From Endozoicomonas arenosclerae (GTDB lineage: Bacteria > Pseudomonadota > Gammaproteobacteria > Pseudomonadales > Endozoicomonadaceae), in assembly GCF_001562015.1 (NCBI RefSeq), contig NZ_LASA01000061.1, forward strand, positions 33,395 through 97,394: a stretch of DNA of 64,000 nucleotides, written 5' to 3'. Of the stretch, positions 1 through 9,101 are shown one piece after another. The notes under the pieces are model-generated. The model was given only the letters and a program-made list of their open reading frames with translations. It made no database searches and was not told the DNA's origin. The position numbers were made by a program, and so were the translations under genes. Every line of letters starts with the position of its first letter. The stretch's first letter is position 1.

Positions 1-186
1 CTGAGCCGAGAAGGTTTTGAAATCCCGTGAGACTTTAATGACATCGGCATGTTTACTCAGTACCCAGTAACCACCGCCTTCGGGATGATCATGCCAATAG
101 ACCGGAGCATTGTTTCTCAACCAGGCAAACTGCTCGTGGGGAATACCATTGAGGTATTGATCGGGGGAATATACGTCAATATCCAT
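1..186 (-). CDS. Cytochrome P450, N-terminal part (cut by window edge)
   Basis: The minus-strand frame from the ATG at 186 stays open for 62 codons to the window edge. The translation has the N-terminal pattern of bacterial P450s of the CYP125/CYP142 type: a PHEQFAWLR segment, then APVYWH, a Gly-rich turn, GYWVLSKHADV and FKTFSAQ. These enzymes are haem monooxygenases acting on sterols, terpenes or fatty acids. The haem-binding Cys and oxygen-binding helix lie outside the window, so the substrate cannot be judged. The start overlaps the stop region of the upstream cupin gene by a few bases, which suggests one transcript. Confidence 0.85.
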   Translation of the reverse strand, partial: MDIDVYSPDQYLNGIPHEQFAWLRNNAPVYWHDHPEGGGYWVLSKHADVIKVSRDFKTFSAQ

Positions 187-187
187 A

Positions 188-631
188 TCATTCAACCAGC
201 ACGTTGGGGCGAGGCAAGCCCTGTTCTTCACACATGGCGAGGTAAAAATCCAAAGTCATCTGGCCATCCACTACCGAAGTGATATTGCCATCTGCATCCA
301 GATTGATGTTGGAGCCATACATCTGAAACCAGACCCGGGTATTGTCCTCAATGCATTGCAGAGTGTGCTCTGAACCTGCAGGTTCGTAGAGAAAAGACCC
401 TGCGCGGTTAACGTACTCATATTCCTTGTATTTCCAAGCTCCTGAGGTGGTATAGCCGTATACCGGGCCAGTATGACGGTGCTTGTCCACCTCGTATCCC
501 GCCTTGAAGATATTCTCAATAATCCACAAGCCTTCTCCGGCTTTCACCTGCAACACTTTCAGCAGGCTGCCATCACCAATATCAACAAAGGGGAGATCGT
601 CTTGACCTAGATGTACCGCGTCTCGAATCAT
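188..631 (-). CDS. Cupin protein, 2,4'-dihydroxyacetophenone dioxygenase-like
   Basis: A single-domain cupin of 147 residues. The first cupin motif is visible as HRHTGPVYGY followed by GAWKYKE, and the second as EPAGSEHTL, giving the His/Glu set that normally binds one metal ion. The closest family I recognise is the 2,4'-dihydroxyacetophenone dioxygenase/ChrR-type cupin group, many of whose members have no known reaction. I chose the ATG at 631, which follows an AGG-type ribosome site, over the in-frame GTG nine bases upstream. It is translationally linked to the P450 downstream, so a role in oxidising a shared aromatic or lipid substrate is possible but is inference. Confidence 0.75.
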   Translation of the reverse strand: MIRDAVHLGQDDLPFVDIGDGSLLKVLQVKAGEGLWIIENIFKAGYEVDKHRHTGPVYGYTTSGAWKYKEYEYVNRAGSFLYEPAGSEHTLQCIEDNTRVWFQMYGSNINLDADGNITSVVDGQMTLDFYLAMCEEQGLPRPNVLVE

Positions 632-652
632 TAGAGTCACCTGTTATTATGA

Positions 653-724
653 AAATGCAGCTAGGCCAGACTCATAGCCATTTTTATGTTTCGGGGTAAG
701 CTGCATTTTCGCTCATGGCTGTTG
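653..724. repeat. Dispersed hairpin repeat, copy A
   Basis: About 72 bp that align with 11610-11682 at roughly three quarters of positions. Shared blocks are AAATGCAGC at the left, CAGACTC, TAGCCA, then AGCTGCATTT and CTCATGG-TGTT at the right. The two TGCAG blocks are inverted (653-662 against 699-708), so a single strand could fold into a 10-bp stem. Both copies lie in the upstream regions of minus-strand genes. Confidence 0.6.
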
Positions 725-1271
725 ATTGCTGCCTGAGCAGAACCTCAGGCAACAATTGCGCATTTATTATTAGAGTTTGCCGCGCCAACTTGGGCGAGCG
801 GCCAGAATAACATAAAGCAATCGACTTAGAAGCGAGCAGAAACATACATTTACAAATGACTTCTCTCTGCTGAAATGTTGAGTACTACTGTTTGATCAAT
901 CGCTGTGATTTACATGACTGACACGCACAACTGAAAGTCCAATGGTGAGATAGATTGGTTCCTCTTTTTTTAAATAAAGAACAGGTGAATCTGAGAACAG
1001 ATTCTGACCCTTTGAAAAACATTCCTGAGGCTTGCTTTGATTTATCTTTGAAAGAAACAAAAATCCTTGGTCGTTTATTTTTGATTGCATTTGTCGGATG
1101 ACAGGAATGTCACAAACACCAAGGGCTGGATGCACTTTATGGGTGCAGAAAAAAAAATCGCTATTTTCTGCATTAAACCCTACGACAGCTATTGCAGATT
1201 GAGCAAAAACTCCACATTATAAAATCTAAAGGGCTGGAAATTTCCTCCCATTCTGTTTGAGTCAACATTCA

Positions 1272-1433
1272 GGAGGCTGACCAAGCATAGACAGCTTGGC
1301 CTAAAGTCCAGAAAGAACGGTCATCTTTTCCACTGAGTTTGTTTAAATAGATAAACTATTCGCACAAACTCAGTGAAAAAGCTGCCACGTTCTACTGAAC
1401 TTTATGCTCAAGCGCAATGCTCGGTCAGCCTCC
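1272..1433. repeat. Concentric imperfect palindrome of ~162 bp
   Basis: Three pairs of arms share one centre near 1353: GGAGGCTGACC (1272-1282) with its exact complement at 1423-1433, AGAACG (1314-1319) with CGTTCT (1388-1393), and CACTGAGTTTGT (1331-1342) with its exact complement at 1364-1375. A transcript would form one long interrupted hairpin. There is no open frame inside. It could be a MITE-like element, a structured RNA or a leader of prkA; sequence alone does not decide. Confidence 0.6.
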
Positions 1434-1620
1434 CGGTTTTCAGTTGAGCTTTCCATGATGTCAGCCAATGGACGGCTGCCAGCCCAGGCCACTACCTATA
1501 CTTACTCTCTATAATTATAAGAGTGGCCAATGTACTGATCTTGCCGATAGTCGTAATTGAAGGGGCCAGAAAACCCTCTACGGCTATCGAATCCGAACAT
1601 CAGACAGGGCAGGGCACAAT

Positions 1621-3543
1621 ATGGATATATTTAACCACTATCAGGAGCGATACCAATCCACGCAGCAGGAAGAGCTGACCATCCAGGAGTACCTGGATCT
1701 CTGTAAAGAAGACCCCGGTGCCTACGCCAATGCAGCAGAAAGAATGCTGATGGCCATTGGCGAACCACAGATGACGGATACCTCCCGGGATTCCCGACTT
1801 AGCCGTATTTTTTCCAACAAGCTGATCAAACGCTACCCTGCCTTCGAAGAATTTTATGGCATGGAAGAAGCGATTGAACAGATTGTGTCCTACTTCAAAC
1901 ATGCTGCTCAGGGATTGGAAGAAAGGAAACAGATTCTCTATTTGCTGGGTCCGGTGGGGGGCGGTAAATCATCCCTCGCAGAACGACTGAAAGCCCTGAT
2001 GCAAAGAGAGCCTTTCTACGCCATCAAAGGCTCACCGGTATTCGAATCCCCCCTGAACCTGTTCAATGCTGAAGAAGACGGCGACATCCTGACTCAGGAA
2101 TATGGCATTCCCAAACGTTATCTCGGCGGCATCATGTCACCCTGGGCAGTAAAACGTCTGAATGAGTTTGGCGGCGACATTACCAAGTTCAGAATTGTGA
2201 AACTCTACCCAAGCATTCTTAATCAGGTTGCAATAGCCAAAACCGAACCCGGTGATGAAAATAACCAGGACATTTCCAGTCTGGTGGGTAAAGTGGATAT
2301 TCGTCAGCTGGAAGAGTATTCACAGGATGATCCAGATGCTTACAGTTTCTCTGGAGCACTCTGTAACGCGAACCAGGGTCTGATGGAATTTGTTGAGATG
2401 TTCAAAGCCCCCATCAAAGTACTCCACCCCCTGCTGACTGCAACCCAGGAAGGTAATTACAACAGTACTGAAGGAATGGGTGCGATTCCTTTCAATGGCG
2501 TCATCCTCGCTCACTCAAACGAGTCCGAGTGGCAAACCTTCAAGAACAATAAAACCAACGAAGCTTTTATTGACCGGGTCAATATCGTCAAAGTGCCTTA
2601 TTGCACACGAGTTAAAGAAGAAATCCTGATTTATGAAAAACTGTTGTCCAGCAGCTCACTGAGAGATGCACCTTGTGCTCCCGATACTCTCAAGATGCTG
2701 GCCCAGTTCTCCGTACTTTCCAGGGTGAAAGAACCTGAAAACTCCAACGTCTACTCCAAGATGCGGGTTTACGACGGTGAAAACCTGAAAGACACAGATC
2801 CTAACGCCAAACCCTTGCAGGAATATAAGGATGCGGCCGGCGTCGATGAAGGCATGGAAGGTTTATCTACCCGTTTTGCTTTCAAGATTCTTTCCAAGGT
2901 CTTTAACTTTGACCCAACCGAAGTGGCTGCCAACCCTGTTCATATGCTCTATGTTCTTGAGCAACAAATTGAACAGCAGCAATTCCCGAAAGAAATCCAT
3001 GAGCGCTACCTGCGTTATGTGAAGGAATTCCTGGCGCCGAAATACATCGAGTTCCTGGGCAAAGAAATTCAAACCGCTTACCTCGAGTCTTACTCCGAGT
3101 ATGGTCAGAATATCTTTGACCGCTACATTACTTACGCTGACTTCTGGATTCAGGATCAGGAATACCGTGACCCTGAAACCGGAGATATTCTTGATCGGGG
3201 AGCTATTAACGAAGAACTGGAGAAGATCGAGAAGGCCGCCAGTATTGCCAACCCGAAAGATTTCCGGAATGAAGTCGTGAACTTTGTACTCAGGGCACGG
3301 GCCAACAACCAGGGTAAAAACCCAAGCTGGTCCAGCTACGAGAAGATGCGCACCGTGATCGAGAAGAAGATGTTCTCCAACACGGAAGATCTGCTGCCGG
3401 TCATTTCCTTTAATGCCAAGAGCAGCAACGAAGACCAGCGCAAACACAACGAGTTTGTGAAACGCATGGTGGAAAGAGGTTATACCGAGAAGCAGGTAAG
3501 ACTGCTGGCAGAATGGTATATCCGGGTCAGGAAGTCACAGTAA
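1621..3543 (+). CDS. prkA: PrkA family serine protein kinase (YeaG)
   Basis: 640 residues, the usual length of PrkA/YeaG. The N-terminal half is an AAA+ module with Walker A GPVGGGKS at residues 110-117; the C-terminal third is the PrkA kinase-like domain. In enterobacteria YeaG phosphorylates itself and acts with YeaH under nitrogen starvation and stationary-phase stress. The gene is followed by yeaH and a spoVR homologue, the conserved three-gene order. The ATG at 1621 gives a start matching the family N-terminus. A 10-bp hairpin 3' of the gene and a 315-bp gap to yeaH suggest partial termination or a separate yeaH promoter. Confidence 0.95.
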   Translation: MDIFNHYQERYQSTQQEELTIQEYLDLCKEDPGAYANAAERMLMAIGEPQMTDTSRDSRLSRIFSNKLIKRYPAFEEFYGMEEAIEQIVSYFKHAAQGLEERKQILYLLGPVGGGKSSLAERLKALMQREPFYAIKGSPVFESPLNLFNAEEDGDILTQEYGIPKRYLGGIMSPWAVKRLNEFGGDITKFRIVKLYPSILNQVAIAKTEPGDENNQDISSLVGKVDIRQLEEYSQDDPDAYSFSGALCNANQGLMEFVEMFKAPIKVLHPLLTATQEGNYNSTEGMGAIPFNGVILAHSNESEWQTFKNNKTNEAFIDRVNIVKVPYCTRVKEEILIYEKLLSSSSLRDAPCAPDTLKMLAQFSVLSRVKEPENSNVYSKMRVYDGENLKDTDPNAKPLQEYKDAAGVDEGMEGLSTRFAFKILSKVFNFDPTEVAANPVHMLYVLEQQIEQQQFPKEIHERYLRYVKEFLAPKYIEFLGKEIQTAYLESYSEYGQNIFDRYITYADFWIQDQEYRDPETGDILDRGAINEELEKIEKAASIANPKDFRNEVVNFVLRARANNQGKNPSWSSYEKMRTVIEKKMFSNTEDLLPVISFNAKSSNEDQRKHNEFVKRMVERGYTEKQVRLLAEWYIRVRKSQ

Positions 3544-3550
3544 CAGGTCA

Positions 3551-3573
3551 GGCCTGCGACTCTGTCGCAGGCC
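3551..3573 (+). terminator. Hairpin after prkA
   Basis: A perfect 10-bp stem, GGCCTGCGAC against GTCGCAGGCC, with a 3-base loop, begins 7 bases after the prkA stop. No run of T follows (TCGCTTTCTGG), so it may protect the mRNA end or attenuate rather than fully terminate. The rest of the 315-bp gap to yeaH (to 3858) shows nothing else I recognise. Confidence 0.5.
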
Positions 3574-3858
3574 TCGCTTTCTGGAATCATTCTTTGATCA
3601 CATACCTGCCCACCCTGCAGCCATGAGCTTATAAAAGGTGTGATCAAAAAATGATTTCGAGACTGAGCCGGAAGTGACTGACGAATGTCAGAAAAATACT
3701 TCCGGAAAAAAATAAGAAAAAAACGGTGGAAGGATGTCACCACATTCCGATAACTAGAAATAAGGGATTGGAATGACAAGGTTTTGAACAGGCGGTTCAA
3801 AACTGGCGACATGGAAATCATGGAATGTTCTGTGTCATAACAGACAGGGAGCGTGTTA

Positions 3859-5136
3859 ATGAGCATTATTATTGATCGACGTCTGAACGGGAAAAACAAA
3901 AGTACTGTCAATCGACAGCGCTTCCTGGACAGATACCGCAAGCACATTAAGAAAGCTGTTTCTGAAGCGGTCAACAAACGCTCCATTACTGATGTGGAAT
4001 CAGGCAGCCAGGTCACCATTCCAACCAAAGATCTCTCAGAGCCGAGCTTCCAGCATGGTCAGGGTGGTCGCTACAAGCAGGTTCACCCAGGTAATAAAGA
4101 GTTTGTTTCTGGTGACAGAATCAAGCGCCCTTCCGGCGGTTCAGGTCAGGGATCAGGCCGCGGTAAAGCCGGGAATTCCGGTGAAGGTATGGATGAGTTC
4201 AGCTTCCAGATCAATCATGAAGAATTTCTTAATCACATGTTTGATGATCTGGAACTTCCTAACCTGGTTCGCAAGCAGCTTCAGGATGCTACCGAATTTA
4301 AAATGAAGCACGCTGGCTACACCAGTGAAGGCTCACCAGACCGATTGAATGTTGTCAGATCTTTAAAATCTGCACACGCTCGCCGCATTGCTCTGGGAGG
4401 TGGAGCCCGAAAAGAGGTGCGAATCCTGAAGCGCCAGCTTAGAGAGTTGGAAGTTAGCCCTGATGCTACTGATGCAGAACTGGTAGAAGAGCTGCGCGAG
4501 AGAATAAAAGAACTCAATGCCCGGCTGAAAAAGCTGCCTTTCATTGATGATTTTGATCTCAAGTACAACAATCTGATTAAAGTACCCAGCCCAAGCAATA
4601 AGGCCGTCATGTTTTGTGTTATGGACGTTTCCGGTTCCATGACACAGGAAATCAAGGACATGGCCAAACGCTTCTTCATCTTGCTTTATCTGTTTTTGCA
4701 ACGGAATTACAAACAGATAGAAGTGGTCTTTATCCGTCACCACACTGCAGCAAAAGAAGTGGATGAAGATGACTTCTTCTACTCCAGAGAAACCGGTGGA
4801 ACCATTGTCTCCAGCGCTCTGGAAATGACTCGTGACATTATCAATGAACGCTACAACCCCGTAGATTGGAATATCTATGTCGCTCAGGCTTCCGATGGCG
4901 ATAACTGGGAAGGGGATTCCAGTGTCTGCTCCAAGATTCTGACTGAGCAGATCATGTCCAAGGTTCAATACTTTTCCTACGTCGAAATCACAGACCGTGC
5001 TCATCAGAACCTCTGGCGTGAATATGAAAGCATAGCGGAACAATTCGCCGACCAGTTTGCCATGCAGCAGATCAAGACACCGAATGATATCTACCCGGTG
5101 TTCCGTCGCCTGTTTGAGAAAAAGGAAACCGTATGA
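3859..5136 (+). CDS. yeaH: YeaH/YhbH family protein (VWA domain)
   Basis: 425 residues, matching the YeaH family along its length ([12 protein letters not shown] near the N-terminus, the IPTKDLSEP segment, and a Gly/Ser-rich stretch at residues 92-108). A von Willebrand A-like domain follows, with the metal-site pattern MDVSGSM (Asp256, Ser258, Ser260). The family partners PrkA in the starvation response; its exact biochemical role is not settled. I chose ATG 3859 because AGGGAG sits 7 bases upstream; an in-frame GTG lies 6 bases earlier. The stop overlaps the start of the next gene (ATGA), indicating coupled translation. Confidence 0.93.
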   Translation: MSIIIDRRLNGKNKSTVNRQRFLDRYRKHIKKAVSEAVNKRSITDVESGSQVTIPTKDLSEPSFQHGQGGRYKQVHPGNKEFVSGDRIKRPSGGSGQGSGRGKAGNSGEGMDEFSFQINHEEFLNHMFDDLELPNLVRKQLQDATEFKMKHAGYTSEGSPDRLNVVRSLKSAHARRIALGGGARKEVRILKRQLRELEVSPDATDAELVEELRERIKELNARLKKLPFIDDFDLKYNNLIKVPSPSNKAVMFCVMDVSGSMTQEIKDMAKRFFILLYLFLQRNYKQIEVVFIRHHTAAKEVDEDDFFYSRETGGTIVSSALEMTRDIINERYNPVDWNIYVAQASDGDNWEGDSSVCSKILTEQIMSKVQYFSYVEITDRAHQNLWREYESIAEQFADQFAMQQIKTPNDIYPVFRRLFEKKETV

Positions 5137-6668
5137 GCGAAGCATCAGCCACGAGTGAGAGAACGCCCATCTCAACCGGTTCAGAGTGGACCTTTGAACT
5201 CATTCAGGAATATGACAGCGAACTGGCAAGGCTTGCCGACAAATTCCGGCTGGACACTTACCCAAACCAGATAGAAGTGATCAGCGCTGAACAAATGATG
5301 GATGCCTACTCCTCTACAGGCATGCCATTAATGTACAGCCACTGGAGTTTTGGTAAACAGTTTCTGCATACGCAGCAGAATTATCAGCGTGGTCGTATGG
5401 GCCTTGCCTATGAAATTGTGATCAACTCCAATCCCTGTATTGCTTACCTCATGGAAGAAAACACCATGACCATGCAGGCATTGGTACTGGCTCACGCCAG
5501 TTATGGCCACAACTCTTTCTTTAAAGGTAACTATCTATTCCAGACCTGGACCGACGCCGAGTCCATCATTGATTATCTGATGTTTGCCAAGCGTTACGTG
5601 GCAGAATGTGAAGAAAAATACGGTGTCGAAGCAGTCGAAGATGTTCTGGACGCAGCGCATGCTCTGATGAATCAGGGTGTGAATCGCTACAAACGACCCA
5701 GACCTCTTTCTGCTGAGCAAGAAAAAGAGCGGCAGGAAGAACGGGCAGAGTACATACAGAGAACCCTGGACGACATCTGGAGCACCATTCCAAAAGCTGA
5801 AGAGAAAGAAGAGAAAAAAGTTCAGCGTTTTCCCAAAGACCCGGAAGAGAACATTCTCTACTTTCTGGAAAAGAATGCTCCCCTGCTGGAAACCTGGCAG
5901 CGTGAACTGCTTCGAATAGTAAGGAAAGTATCCCAATACTATTACCCTCAGCGTCAAACTCAGGTGATGAACGAAGGCTGGGCCTGCTTCTGGCACTATC
6001 ATCTTCTGCATGAGCTTTATGAGGAAGGAAAAGTCACTGACGGCTTTATGCTGGAATTCCTGCACTCTCACTCAAGCGTAGTGTACCAACCTCCTTTTGA
6101 CAGCCCGCACTACAGTGGCATCAATCCCTACACCCTGGGCTTCTGCATGTTCCAGGATATTCGCAGAATCTGTGAAGATCCTACCGACGAAGACAAACAC
6201 TGGTTCCCTGACTTTGCCGGCAGTGACTGGCTGGAAACCGTGCACTTTGCCATGAAGAACTTCAAGGATGAAAGCTTCATTCTTCAGTTCCTGTCTCCTA
6301 AAGTAATGAGAGATCTCAGACTCTTCTCCATTATGGACGACGAATGTAAATCCTATCTGGAAGTCGATGCTATCCATAACAGCACTGGATACAAGGAAGT
6401 CAGGGAGTCATTGGCTGCGCAATACAACCTGGGGAACCGTGAGCCCAATATTCAGGTTTATGATGTTGATGTTCGCGGTGACCGGACGCTGACTCTGAGA
6501 CACTACCAGCATCAGGGACGTCCTCTGGATAAAAATACAGAAGAACTCCTCAAGCATGTGCACAGACTCTGGCAGTTTGATGTCAAAATGGAATCCGTCA
6601 CAGTGGATAATAAAGTCAGTCAGAGTTATCACTGCCCTGATAAAAAGGATTCCGGGAAATCGCATTAA
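5133..6668 (+). CDS. ycgB: SpoVR family protein (YcgB-like)
   Basis: 511 residues, the typical size of SpoVR/YcgB proteins. Recognisable segments include [21 protein letters not shown], the HWSFGKQF region, the [12 protein letters not shown] block and HSSVVYQP. The family is named after Bacillus SpoVR, involved in spore cortex formation; in non-sporulating bacteria its role is unknown, but the gene is regularly linked to prkA and yeaH, as here. It overlaps yeaH by 4 bases, so the pair should be co-translated. A hairpin follows the stop. Confidence 0.93.
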   Translation: MSEASATSERTPISTGSEWTFELIQEYDSELARLADKFRLDTYPNQIEVISAEQMMDAYSSTGMPLMYSHWSFGKQFLHTQQNYQRGRMGLAYEIVINSNPCIAYLMEENTMTMQALVLAHASYGHNSFFKGNYLFQTWTDAESIIDYLMFAKRYVAECEEKYGVEAVEDVLDAAHALMNQGVNRYKRPRPLSAEQEKERQEERAEYIQRTLDDIWSTIPKAEEKEEKKVQRFPKDPEENILYFLEKNAPLLETWQRELLRIVRKVSQYYYPQRQTQVMNEGWACFWHYHLLHELYEEGKVTDGFMLEFLHSHSSVVYQPPFDSPHYSGINPYTLGFCMFQDIRRICEDPTDEDKHWFPDFAGSDWLETVHFAMKNFKDESFILQFLSPKVMRDLRLFSIMDDECKSYLEVDAIHNSTGYKEVRESLAAQYNLGNREPNIQVYDVDVRGDRTLTLRHYQHQGRPLDKNTEELLKHVHRLWQFDVKMESVTVDNKVSQSYHCPDKKDSGKSH

Positions 6669-6698
6669 GTCGCTTCGTAATCCTGTTTAAATGAATGA

Positions 6699-6722
6699 CT
6701 CCTGTTGCACCGGCAACAGGAG
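6699..6722 (+). terminator. Probable terminator of the prkA-yeaH-spoVR cluster
   Basis: A perfect 10-bp stem (CTCCTGTTGC with GCAACAGGAG) and a 4-base loop, 30 bases after the spoVR-family stop, followed by a pyrimidine tract CTCTCTCCTT rather than pure T. The remaining bases to 6996 form the upstream region of the desaturase; I see no gene there. Confidence 0.6.
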
Positions 6723-6996
6723 CTCTCTCCTTACTTCATATACTCTCTGTCCGACACCTATCTCCTCAAGTAATGTTTCAGATATAAAAAGCTGGTAAGT
6801 TATTTCAAAACCAGAGTTTATTGAGACGATAAAATCATTAGTCTTTCACCATGCATAGTCGCTGTTTCATGGAGCCGTCATTCTGGCAAGCAATACACAG
6901 CCGTATGCGGGAAGGTGAGCGAGGAGTACCGGCAGAAAAAGCCATCCCAAAACCATAAGAAGCTGTACCCTGTGAAAAGCTGATGAGGTATAAACC

Positions 6997-8070
6997 ATGT
7001 GGTATGAAGGATTGCTGTCTCCCTCTCCGTGGGAAACCATTCTGGCAACACTGATACTGACTCACATTACCATTCTTTCTGTCACCATTTACCTGCATCG
7101 GTTCAGCGCCCACAACGCACTGGAGCTTCATCCGGTATTGCAGCATCTGTTCCGTTTCTGGCTATGGCTCACAACCGGTATGCGCACACTTGAGTGGACT
7201 GCCATCCACCGCAAACATCATGCCTGCTGTGAAACGGAACATGACCCGCACAGTCCGGTTCGCAAGGGATTGCAAAAAGTACTTTGGCAAGGCGCGGAAC
7301 TGTATCGTCAGGAAGCGGCCAATCAGGAAACCTTGCAGCGCTATGGACAGCGAACACCTGATGACTGGATTGAACGAAAACTATATACCCCTTATTCCAA
7401 AGCCGGCATTGTCTTGATGCTGGCTATTGACCTTATATTGTTTGGTGCCATTGGCATTACCGTCTGGGCGGTTCAAATGCTCTGGATTCCATTTTTTGCG
7501 GCCGGAGTGATTAATGGTCTGGGTCACCACAGTGGCTATCGAAACTTTGAATGTAAGGACGCTGCCCGCAATTTAATCCCTTTGGGTTTACTGATTGGTG
7601 GTGAGGAACTGCATAACAACCATCACACCTTTCCCAACTCTCCCAGGCTCTCGGTGAGAAAATGGGAGTTTGATATCGGCTGGCTTTGGATTCGTTTTTT
7701 CGACTATTTAAACCTGGCCAATGTCAGAAAAGTCAATCCGCTGGCCAAAATGGATATAGAAAAAAACCATAATGATTACGATACGGTGATGGCGATTATC
7801 AATAATCGCTTCCAGATTATGGTTCAATACAAAAAAATGGTCATTGGGCCAATGGTCAGAGATGAAAAGAGCAGGGCCTGCACCAAAACCCGAAAGCTAT
7901 TTAACTCTGCCCGTAAATTTTTGGCTCGAGAACATAGCCTTCTCATTCCGGATCACCAGGAACGAATTGGTAAACTCCTTGACAGCAGCCATGTTTTAAA
8001 AACCATTTACGAGAAAAAAATGATCTTCAGGCTATATGGAATACGATTAAAGATAAAAATGAACGAATAG
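6997..8070 (+). CDS. Acyl-lipid/acyl-CoA fatty acid desaturase (C-terminus frameshifted)
   Basis: A membrane-bound desaturase introducing a cis double bond into fatty acyl chains, with the three di-iron histidine boxes at expected spacing: HRFSAH (34-39), HRKHH (71-75) and HNNHH (206-210), between hydrophobic stretches at about 15-32, 48-60 and 135-175. The open frame gives 357 residues and ends in a tail (MIFRLYGIRLKIKMNE) that does not look like the family. The family's usual C-terminal helix is encoded just downstream in another frame; one extra A in the A7 run at 8014-8020 would restore it (about 391 residues). This is either a sequencing slip, a true mutation, or slippage at the A run. 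All catalytic boxes are upstream of the break. Confidence 0.88.
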   Translation: MWYEGLLSPSPWETILATLILTHITILSVTIYLHRFSAHNALELHPVLQHLFRFWLWLTTGMRTLEWTAIHRKHHACCETEHDPHSPVRKGLQKVLWQGAELYRQEAANQETLQRYGQRTPDDWIERKLYTPYSKAGIVLMLAIDLILFGAIGITVWAVQMLWIPFFAAGVINGLGHHSGYRNFECKDAARNLIPLGLLIGGEELHNNHHTFPNSPRLSVRKWEFDIGWLWIRFFDYLNLANVRKVNPLAKMDIEKNHNDYDTVMAIINNRFQIMVQYKKMVIGPMVRDEKSRACTKTRKLFNSARKFLAREHSLLIPDHQERIGKLLDSSHVLKTIYEKKMIFRLYGIRLKIKMNE

Positions 8071-8180
8071 AAGCATTAATTAAATGGTGTCACGAAGCAG
8101 AGGAAAGTGGAATAAAAGCCCTTCAGGATTTCTCCCTATTATTGAAGAGCCATACACTACCAAAAGCATCGGCCATTTAA
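8022..8180 (+). pseudogene. Displaced C-terminal segment of the desaturase
   Basis: In this frame the sequence reads DLQAIWNTIKDKNERIEAL, then IKWCHEAEESGIKALQDF and a short tail to TAA at 8178-8180. The Trp-Cys/…AEESGI-ALQ-F pattern is the known C-terminal end of gammaproteobacterial desaturases of this kind. It starts directly after the A7 run at 8014-8020 and has no start codon of its own, so it belongs to the desaturase gene. Confidence 0.8.
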
Positions 8181-8473
8181 TCTATTTTTATTAATTCAAA
8201 TAGCCAAATACCAAAACAGATGTTTGACTCTTTAAAAATACGTTTTTTTTTGCAGCTAATTCAAATCATTAGCACAACTCAACCACTTCCCAACTGTTTA
8301 TCTATTGTACAATCGTTCCTATCAAGTCAGGAATTGATATTAAATCTATTTAAATACTTCGTAAAACCACATGAAAGTCTTCCATCAATTTAAAGCTTCC
8401 TGTATAAATAGGCTCTTTCATAATTGAAAACCATCAATACCCCATCGATTTGGTCTGAATTGGGAGTTCCTGA
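8181..8473. other. AT-rich leader region before the H-NS-like gene
   Basis: About 290 bp, strongly AT-rich with A and T runs (for example near 8230-8260). No gene is seen. Such sequence suits promoter DNA bound by an H-NS-type protein itself, so autoregulation is plausible but not shown. Confidence 0.35.
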
Positions 8474-8893
8474 ATGAACGTTTTTGAAGAAATTCATCAT
8501 CGCCTGAGTAGCAAAACTCGTATCCGCTCTCTGTTTAAAGATGTTCATGTTGAAGATCTTGAGCGTATTATCTCCAGAATACAGGATGTACTGCAGGAGA
8601 AAGTTGAAGCACGTAATAAAGTTGACGAAGAGCGTCAAGCCAAGCTGGAAAGCATTGAAGCTGTAAAACAAATTATGGCTGAGCGCGGTATTTCCATGGA
8701 CGATCTGGACAATCTGGAAGTGGCTGCTCCAAAGCGTCGCAGAAATGTGCAGAAGTTCACTTTTGAATATCAAACTGAAGCCGGAGACACTGTTCAGTGG
8801 GACGGTTCTACGACGGGTCGTCTGCCACGTGACTTCCAGGCTTACCTGGATCGTACTGACAAAAAACGTCTGGACTGCGTGGTTGAAGAGTAA
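8474..8893 (+). CDS. hns: H-NS family nucleoid-associated protein
   Basis: 139 residues with the two-part design of H-NS: an N-terminal helical, charged oligomerisation region (about 1-85, including the coiled-coil-like segment DLERIISRIQDVLQEKVEAR) and a small C-terminal DNA-binding domain after a basic linker (PKRRRNVQKF). The C-terminal domain has the YQTEAGDTVQWDG…GRLP arrangement in place of the classical TWTGRGR-P loop, so the AT-hook-like loop is divergent. H-NS proteins silence AT-rich and horizontally acquired DNA, relevant to the island later in this window. A GGGAG ribosome site precedes the ATG. A strong bidirectional terminator separates it from phoR. Confidence 0.8.
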   Translation: MNVFEEIHHRLSSKTRIRSLFKDVHVEDLERIISRIQDVLQEKVEARNKVDEERQAKLESIEAVKQIMAERGISMDDLDNLEVAAPKRRRNVQKFTFEYQTEAGDTVQWDGSTTGRLPRDFQAYLDRTDKKRLDCVVEE

Positions 8894-9067
8894 GTCGACC
8901 CTTTTTCAGGACTCCAGACTAATGTCTTTTCTACTGCTTCCTGATTACGAGGCAGTGGATCAAAATGCAGACATGACTCAACAGTGACAGTAAACAATTG
9001 CTGCATGACTGTTTGAATTATGTTTTACCATGAAAAGATAAAACATCTTTTTGGTGGTAAGTGCTTT

Positions 9068-9101
9068 AAGCAAAAAAGGAGCTACTGCTCCTTTTTTGCT
9101 T
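9068..9101. terminator. Bidirectional terminator between hns and phoR
   Basis: A perfect 15-bp stem, AAGCAAAAAAGGAGC against GCTCCTTTTTTGCTT, with a TACT loop. It ends in T runs on both strands and lies between converging genes, so it can stop transcription from both sides. It abuts the phoR stop. Confidence 0.9.

Larger units (their letters stand above)
641..1620. other. Non-coding interval between the cupin gene and prkA
   Basis: Nearly 1 kb with no credible gene. The only longer open frame (896-1135, minus) has no ribosome site and a composition unlike a protein. The interval holds a dispersed repeat (653-724), a long concentric palindrome (1272-1433), and a TATAATTATAA stretch near 1510-1520 that could serve as a -10 region for prkA. 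I could not find a convincing sigma-54 element. Confidence 0.5.

Noticed and set aside
896..1135. 79-codon open frame on the minus strand
   Set aside because: No ribosome site, no family pattern, and it lies in a repeat-rich non-coding interval.
1480..1600. Sigma-54 promoter for prkA
   Set aside because: Expected from enterobacterial yeaG, but no GG-N10-GC element with a fair TGGCAC/TTGC context was found.
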